Source of the DNA: Nectonema munidae
Taxonomy: Eukaryota; Nematomorpha; Nectonematoida; Nectonematidae
Reading direction: 5' to 3'
Assembly (NCBI GenBank): GCA_030549495.1
Contig: JAUIRK010001007.1
Location: 519,049 to 583,048, forward strand
DNA: 64,000 nucleotides
Within the stretch, counting starts at the first letter, position 1, and each line of letters starts with the position of its first letter. The position numbers and the translations under genes are program-made. The notes under the pieces were generated by a model, which saw only the letters and a program-made list of their open reading frames with translations, searched no databases and was not told where the DNA came from. This document shows, one piece after another, positions 57,803 to 64,000 of the stretch.

Positions 57803-58799
57803 TTTAGAGTTAAATTAAAAATAATTCTATTTTATCTAATTAGAAACTAGTTTTTAGTGGAATATAATTTCAATATTTACAGAACTTTTTTCATGATACC
57901 AAAGTGTCAGGTATTCAAATTAATCACAGAGAGGGATTTGTTTTTAAATGAGAGAAAAATAGTTTTCAATCGTTACAATTTTATATCAATGAATATTGTC
58001 AGACTCGTGTTAAAAATTTTTTTCAACAAAGGTCACTTTTAATCTTTATCAGTACGTTTGGTACATTTTGTAACATTTGAAAACTTTAATTTTTTTCACG
58101 TCAAGAAATATTTTTTCAATAGCTAATTGGGAATGAATATTTTGACTATCTATTCAGTTTAAAAGCGAGAATGCTCTATTTGCTTAATATTTGAGCAGAG
58201 ATATTTTTTATAATGTTCGATTGTTAAATTTTATAAGTAACACTGTACATAATTAATTAAATCATTTTTTTAAGAAAATTTGTTGATTATTATTATAATA
58301 AAAATATAATATCGAAACAAAATGTTTCAGTTGTTAAAAATGTACTTGATCTATTTATGACAGCTGTCAGAATTTTATTTGTGCACAGAAATATTCAAAA
58401 AAACGAAATGATTTTCTTGTTCTCGTATACTTTGATTTATGTTAGTTTAAATAATTTTTTAATGATTTTGTGTTCTTAGACTTAAATAATTTTATAAAAA
58501 GTGATTAAACTACCATTTTTGTTTACTATGATTCTTTTCAATTCTTTACAAACTTGTAAAAGATACAAGTGCTACCAAATCACCCTATAAGGGTTAGCTA
58601 CTTAAACATTGGCTTTTGCTACTAATAAAAACTTGAAAATATCCAATAAACTCTCATTCTTTATCCCTCCTATTATTTTGAAATTATTCTGAGAACAGAC
58701 GGTTCTATTTTAAAATAGTGAAAATTGCTTTATTAGTTTATTTTGTTTCCTTTCTCTCTTATGTATTTTAATTATGTAGCAAATTTTTCAATTTTGAGT
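57803..58799. other. AT-rich stretch, nothing recognised
   Basis: No gene or repeat family recognised. Confidence 0.4.
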
Positions 58800-58970
58800 A
58801 AAAGATAAGGTGAAGGTACCGTGGGTGTGTTTTCATTGACAAAGCACTGATGTACCGCTTATGTCAAACTATGAACAAATTCGTATCGATGAGAAATCGA
58901 AACCAGAGGCTTCCGTGCTATGTCCATCATCTCAACCAACCTTTCATGCAACCCATAGAGTATGCTGTAG
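58800..58970 (-). repeat. tRNA-derived SINE, copy 2
   Basis: Minus strand: A-box-like GGTTGGTTGAGATGATGG, B box GGTTTCGATTTCTC, then CAATGAAAACACACCCACGG and ACCTTCACCTTA, parallel to the copy at 26900-27012. The two share box spacing and the 'gATGAAAACAC..CACC' tail but are well diverged, so the family is old. Confidence 0.6.
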
Positions 58971-59729
58971 GGGGTACGTCAAATTAGTTTTCAAAAAACT
59001 TAAGTTATGCTGTAAAATTTTTAGTTTTTGTTGAAGCTCTATAACATTTTTCTTATAGACTTTTTTCCTTAAAAGTTATTATAAAAGGCAAATCATAGCA
59101 AAATGTTAAGTTATTTTACTTTTTGTAGATTTTTGTAGCTTGCACCAATTTAGCTTTTAAACTATTTTTGAATGATGCTGAGAAAAATGAAGTAATGCAA
59201 TCTTAATTTATTGTTTGATTTTTGTTTGCACAATTTTCTCTCTATTTTATATCCTTTTTTGAGAGTCTAAACTTACATTTATTCTTATACACTAAAAAGA
59301 ATGAAGAAATTCTAATACCAAGTTTTCTAATTTTGGTTCTGTTTTACATTTTTGATAGAAAGTACCTCAGAAAAGTTATGTAATTTAGATGTGTTTTTTT
59401 TAAATTTATTTTTCTCAATATTTTCATTTTTTAGGAAGAAGAAATGGAACAACTGAAAATTAATTAATGATTTTTTTAATTCAATAAAATTTCTAATTTT
59501 TTTGTTATTAATTGATCTTTACCCCTTTTCTACACATAATTTGGAGATGGTGCGCATCTATTTGAAGTGAGAAAGAAGGAGCTATATATAAGTCCTCCTT
59601 CATTGTTGACTTTAAGCTTAATAGGGCGGGGTTAAAGTTTACATTAAGCTTAATTAAGAATGAAATAGAATAGACAAGAGAGGTGTAGGAATTCAGAAAA
59701 ATTTGTTGTCTTTTTTGGAAGACGCTTGA
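58971..59729. other. AT-rich stretch, nothing recognised
   Basis: No gene recognised. Confidence 0.4.
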
Positions 59730-59775
59730 AAGTCCGCCCCTCCAATAATTTCAAGGTTTTGCGCCCCTGAATTAA
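59730..59775. repeat. CAGGGGCGCA-type MITE end fragment
   Basis: TTTCAAGGTTTTGCGCCCCTG, a right end of the same general family as the copies at 57465 and 59950. Confidence 0.5.
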
Positions 59776-59949
59776 ACACATTTTTTTATATAAACATCGC
59801 AGGGTGTCTAGTAGACTCTTTTCCTTCAGACTACATTCACTCATATAAAACTCTCCAACCCTAAGTCATTTGTTTTTCTATCAATCAAATATCCTTTCAT
59901 CCATTCCTGTGATGCTCCTGATAGACTACTTCATTTTCAAATGAAAAAC

Positions 59950-60228
59950 CTATTCGCCCCCCCCCCCACAACAATTTTGGATTTTTTTAAATTAGTGTAT
60001 ATGCGATATGCAAATTTAATTGAAATATTTTCGCTGGAAGTATGGTATTTAAATGTCATCAATTTTGTAAAAAAATATAAAGTAGTTTTATAAATTTAGG
60101 TATGCCCTGAATACACTCTATTTTAAAGGATTGCTTGAATATTTGGTCTCCCGTGGTATTTCCAGACCAGTAATTTTGAAAATTGCAAAAATTGCCCCCA
60201 CTAATTTTGAGGATGTGCGCCCCTGTTT
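59950..60228. repeat. hAT-type MITE with CAGGGGCGCA ends, copy 2
   Basis: Matches copy 1 over most of its length and ends GATGTGCGCCCCTG. The left end is replaced by a run of C bases (about 59957-59968), so it is truncated there. It directly abuts the hAT-type repeat starting at 60224. Confidence 0.7.
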
Positions 60229-60677
60229 TCAAATTGGAAAATGTTTTGTGGACTCCATATTTCTTTGTTGCTTCCGATTTAATTTATAATTGGTTTTATT
60301 TATCATCAATAATATAAGAATAAGTATACCGTTATTCATCACTATTTTCTTAACTTGTCTGTTCGCTTAATTTTATATACTATATATTTTTAACCCCACT
60401 TATCTATTAAAAAATAATTGTATTTTATTAAATCAAAAAAGTGGGTACTAAACGCTTTGAAGCAAATGGTTACAAATAAATGATATTTTGGTTTCCTATC
60501 ACTTGCACCACTTACACTTGCTCCTCTTTACCTTTGTACCACTCTACATTTGACTACAAGTAACACACTGGTTTTTTCCAAGGTTTGTGTGTGTTTGTAG
60601 TATTAACTTATATAAAAGTTACTACAAACAAAATAAATCAAATACTTAAAAATTTTAATAAAGTTTACCACAAAAAA

Positions 60678-62132
60678 TTATTTTGAATGTATATGAGAAA
60701 TGGCCTTTAGGTATTGAACTTTATCTTGATAGTCGTTATATCTTTCAACAATGCTTCTTAGTCTTGCTGCAGTTATTTGGTATATGGAACGGATCTTTTC
60801 GTCATTGTTTACAGTAGCTGGGCTTAATTTTAATTTGGTTAAACAAATATCATTTTTAATTTGATCGAAAAACTTCCAAATAGATGGGTGGTTGCGTTGG
60901 AAGTGTCTTTTTAAAGCGTTATGAAATCCCTTACAACAGTTAGTCGTTTTGGGAAGCAAATTTAAAGAGGAATTGTATTGATTCCATATAAAGGGGGAAA
61001 TTTGGCATATCTATATCGACTACCTATCTTTTCTCCGCGAATATACGTTTTCTCAAAACACGATATTAACATTTTGTATTGTTCAGATGTAGGAAAATAA
61101 GACACTAGTTGATTGAAACTTTCTTTAATATTTTCAATAGGAACAAACGAGATCGCTGACAAACACTTTATAAAAATGTTTATATCAGGATTTCTTTCAA
61201 ACTCATTTTTCAAACCTAATTCTTTTGTCTTCCTAAGAATGGATTGGCTCAAATGAAAAAAAACATCAAGAAATGAGTGTAGTTGGTAGTTTTTTCTGAA
61301 AAGCTTTTATTGCTGCCATTTCAAAATCTATTGATTGGCTCAAATGAAAAAAAACATCAAGAAATGAGTGTAGTTGGTAGTTTTTTCTGAAAAGCTTTTA
61401 TTGCTGCCATTTCAAAATCTATTATCAGGGACTTTGGATTAAATAAGGGATTAATTGTAAGTAAGCAAGATATTACTCTTTCATATATATCCTGACTTTT
61501 TTTTGGAAGAAGAAAATAAACAATTGGAGGATAATTATTACCTATCTTACAGTGAAAAGTATAAAGTTGAAAAAACATTGAAGGAACACGTTGAAAAGTA
61601 CCGTTACATACTTCACTTAAAGGAGATGAGTTAATGAAGAGTCGCCTAACACGAGAAATCTTGAAATATCTTGTGTACCTGAATCTTTTAATATTAGACG
61701 GTCATATTCAGTTGGCATTTCAAAATTTAAACTTGTAGGCGTAGCATAACTATTATTTTTTTCTTGATTCTTCTTAACTGTTCTTCAATAGTGCTGCTTT
61801 GTTTTGGCATTCTCATCAATGTTGCGGATGAAGCCTTCGATATCAAATATCTATTTGAAGTCGTAGGTGTATTTTCTGACGAATATTTCAAATCATTTAA
61901 CACTCTATACACTTCAGACTGCACAGGATCAGCTTCATGTGTGTGTTCAGAAGGAGCTTTCTTTAACCACATCCTTATTTTGAGTAATTAAAGTTGAGCC
62001 ACATTTGAATTTTTTATAGTTTATGCACCTCCAGTGTTTTCTGCTATTGTTGTAAGTTTTTCTGAACAAATATTCATTGCCATCCATTACCAAAACATCA
62101 TTACCTTTGGTAGATTTTGTTAAAGTAAACAT
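60678..62132 (-). pseudogene. MULE B transposase relic with FLYWCH finger
   Basis: Minus strand, in order: MFTLTKSTKGNDVLVMDGNE with KHWRCINYKKFKCGS (FLYWCH finger; its histidines follow in another frame as PSEHTHEAD); a linker; the MULE core with VYFLLPKKSQDIYERVI and SLIIDFEMAAIKAF (second catalytic aspartate region); IRGEKIGSRYRYAKFPPLYG; and the C-terminus TNCCKGFHNALKRHFQRNHP. There are several frame changes, one caused by the 91-bp tandem duplication at 61242-61423. The first catalytic aspartate block is not clearly seen. Cannot encode an active transposase. Confidence 0.78.
61242..61423 (-). repeat. Perfect 91-bp tandem duplication inside MULE B
   Basis: Two adjacent copies (61242-61332 and 61333-61423), each starting GATTGGCTCAAATG and ending TTCAAAATCTATT, with no difference that I can see. 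91 is not a multiple of three, so the frame is shifted. The identity implies a very recent event or an assembly artefact. Confidence 0.85.
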
Positions 62133-62764
62133 TTATGCTAAAAGCAGAGAAAAAGCAACTAAGGTATAAAATGTCAGTAAGAAAAAATTAAGATACACAA
62201 TATGAGTGTGTTTACAGCAGAGTAAAATCAAAATTACAGCACGGACTATTTTAAAAATAGCTCATAAAAAATTTACTTCTATAAAGACCTATAACAAACA
62301 ATAGTAAAATTTTTGTGGTCTTAATAAGTTAAGCTTATTAAAAATATACTCTTCCGTGGAGCTATATTTAGAAGTAGGGCAACTGTGAGATAAGTTAAGC
62401 CTATTGAAATAGATTCTTCCGTATAATTTAAGTGCAAGTTATACTGGTGCAATTGTAAGTGATGCAGGTGTAAGTGGTGCAAATGTAAATGGTGCAAGTG
62501 AAGGACTACCTGATATTTTAACTACTTTTAGTATCAAACTTAATTAAACAAGATATGCAAATGGAAAACAGCCACATATAACTGCCATAATATATCATTT
62601 TTTCAATTTGAGAACTTTTCCTCACCAAATTATTATACGGACCCCTCTAAAAATATTGTTGACTCTTTGGGGGGTTCACATGGACCACCCTGAGAAACAC
62701 TGATACCGTTGATTATATGAATTTGGAAGCTAAATTAATCACTTATTTTAGAAAATAAATTTCA

Positions 62765-63504
62765 ATGATGAATTTTTGCTTGTTTTCGTCAATTTTTATC
62801 CTTTCTTTTTTTTCGCAATCTCTTTGCTTTCAAAGAATTTTGAATATGTGTCCTAACATCAAGCATCATAAAAACTATCCCAGCTCAGAAGCACACTTGC
62901 AAGGTGAGTGTCGACGCTATTCCAATCGATCTTGCTGCGGTGTGGAAACTGCCAAAAAAATAGAAGATGGTGAAAAGTTTTACAACTTCGATATTCACCA
63001 TTGTGGCCCAATTTCCCCAAAGTGCGAACAACATTTCAAAAGCGATCTTTGCTTTTTGCAATGCTCCCCAAACCTTGGTCCGTGGATAAACAGCGCAGAC
63101 TTGAAGTACACCAGTGAGCGCATAAAAAGAAGTTCCGATTTGCTTTGATGAATGTCATAACTGGTGGGTTGATTGTCAAGATGATTTGACATGTTCGGAT
63201 AACTGGTACAAAGGCTTCAACTGGACCACGGGAACAAATGTGTGCGCCGAAAATTCCACCTGTCTAAAGTTTAAGCAAATGTTTAAGGATGAAAAAGACT
63301 TTTTGTGAAAATATTTGGGATCACTCCTTCAAGTATGAGAAAGATAAAAATTGTTTCAAATTGAATTTCAACGCTGAAGAAGCAAATCCCAACGACAAAG
63401 TCGCTTCCAATTATTTAAATTCTCTTTTAAATTCATCCTACTCTCTTTATTCCTCATTTTGGCAATTAACACTTTGCATCATCGTTTTTCTTTTTTTCAA
63501 ATGA
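62765..63504 (+). pseudogene. Folate-receptor family gene with two +1 homopolymer shifts
   Basis: An intronless gene of about 245 codons. A signal peptide (MMNFCLFSSIFILSFFSQSL) is followed by the cysteine-rich folate-receptor domain and a C-terminal hydrophobic tail (FWQLTLCIIVFLFFK) of GPI-anchor type. All 16 cysteines of the vertebrate receptors can be placed. Strong matches are NMCPNIKHHK, CSPNLGPW, CHNWWVDC, NWYKGFNWTTG and DFCENIWDHS. The aspartate 11 residues before the HCG motif, matching the pterin-contact Asp of human FOLR1, is present (EDGEKFYNF). Potential N-glycosylation sites are NRS, NWT and NST. Frames change twice, each explained by one extra base in a short run: A5 at about 63123 and T5 at about 63300. 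The protein would bind folate or a related ligand at the cell surface. It is either a very young pseudogene or a good gene with consensus errors. Confidence 0.88.
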
Positions 63505-63555
63505 CAGCGGAATTAAAAATTTTATATTTGTTATCTTGATTTTTGGATGATGTAT

Positions 63556-63561
63556 AATAAA
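63556..63561 (+). terminator. Polyadenylation signal AATAAA for the folate-receptor gene
   Basis: Lies about 50 bp after the stop codon at 63504. A second AATAAA is at 63609-63614. An intact 3' end supports a functional gene. Confidence 0.55.
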
Positions 63562-63614
63562 TCACAAATTTGTGCAATTTGATATTGCTTTTTCAATATG
63601 ATTTTTTCAATAAA

Positions 63615-64000
63615 ATTGGAATACATTATTTTCACAAATACAGAATCCCTTTTGCTACGAACTTCCAAGAAGAAAGGAACTTTTTGGTTAAACTTTGTGA
63701 TGGAAGAATGCCAAATTTTGTAAGATTCGCATTCATTAATTAAAAAAACTGATTCTAATTCTTTTTAACTCTAAAAATTTACATTCAGTGTTCAAAAATC
63801 AGACTTATCGCATTCACTTTACCAGAGAGTAATTAATTGTTATACTTTTTAAAGTTTATAAAATTATATTTGAGATGAAAGTTTTTCTATAATTGAAGAA
63901 ATATTCGCATTCGATTGCGTTTATTTGCATATTTCCATAAACGGAGATAAATAAGATACTCAAAAAACTGAAAACCTATAATATGGTTGTGTGTGTGTGT
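63615..64000. other. AT-rich flank ending in a GT microsatellite
   Basis: No gene. The window ends in GTTGTGTGTGTGTGTGT (from about 63984), which may continue beyond it. Confidence 0.5.

Larger units (their letters stand above)
60499..62501 (-). mobile_element. FLYWCH MULE B, with ends built of 15-bp units
   Basis: Both ends are tandem 15-bp units with core CTTACA(C/A)TTGCACCA. Left: CACTTGCACCACTTACACTT and on. Right, read backwards: CACTTGCACCATTTACATTT and on, with about five units. Between them is a minus-strand FLYWCH transposase relic. Same architecture as MULE A but with a wholly different unit sequence. Confidence 0.8.
60224..62702. repeat. hAT-type element, copy Y, split by MULE B
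   Basis: The left part (60224-60498) begins CTGTTTTCAAATTGG with TGTGGACTCC following. The right part (62502-62702) ends AGAAACACTG and read backwards has GGGTGGTCCATGTGAACC. The pieces match copy X (6308-6965) on either side of one point (AAACGCTTTGAA on the left; CACATATAACTG and TTGTTGACT on the right). The MULE at 60499-62501 lies exactly between them. Confidence 0.65.

Overview
The window looks like animal nuclear DNA: very AT-rich, with spliceosomal introns, one host gene spread over about 31 kb, and many DNA transposons, LINE remnants and SINEs. The mixture (FLYWCH MULEs, piggyBac, Tigger, several hAT families, an RTE-like LINE, two unclassified transposase-like families) and the folate-receptor gene suit an invertebrate. 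I recall several of these families from copepods, other arthropods and Hydra, but the species cannot be fixed from the sequence alone.

Host genes. (1) On the + strand, exons from about 9.6 to 40.7 kb encode a membrane-anchored EGF-repeat/SEA protein. There are eight EGF modules, a SEA domain split over two exons, and a transmembrane exon. Exon phases agree along almost the whole chain (mostly 1-1), and introns range from 53 bp to about 8.5 kb. Nearly every long intron is filled with mobile elements. (2) At 62.8-63.5 kb on the + strand lies a folate-receptor family gene with signal peptide, all 16 cysteines and a GPI-type tail, interrupted by two +1 shifts in short homopolymers. A third +1 homopolymer change affects the transmembrane exon of gene 1. 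Consensus errors are a serious alternative to pseudogenisation.

Mobile elements from left to right: LINE 3' fragment (1.6 kb); unclassified transposase-like gene (3.1-4.8 kb); hAT MITEs (5.4-7.0 kb); LINE fragment (10.6 kb); an internally deleted Tigger (12.5-14.1 kb) inside an older repeat; a MULE-like element holding a MITE (15-16 kb); TTAA-flanked MITEs (17.3, 29.3, 34.0 and 50.9 kb); an RTE-like LINE copy (18.7-25.1 kb) split by a piggyBac element with a spliced, apparently whole transposase; a MULE-like element with 21-bp arrays (25.5-26.5 kb); a GC-rich TIR element of unclassified family (29.9-32.3 kb); a small Tigger-like MITE (40.9 kb); FLYWCH MULE A (47.2-49.3 kb); a hAT remnant (50.2-50.8 kb); the second, inverted LINE copy (52.2-54.4 kb); a ZBED5-type hAT (55.4-57.2 kb); and FLYWCH MULE B (60.5-62.5 kb) inside a hAT-type repeat. 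Two tRNA-derived SINEs lie at 26.9 and 58.8 kb.

The most unusual theme is that several unrelated MULE-like elements have ends built from short degenerate tandem units (15, 16 or 21 bp), inverted between the two ends. Each family has its own unit. No rRNA, tRNA, CRISPR or bacterial feature was found.
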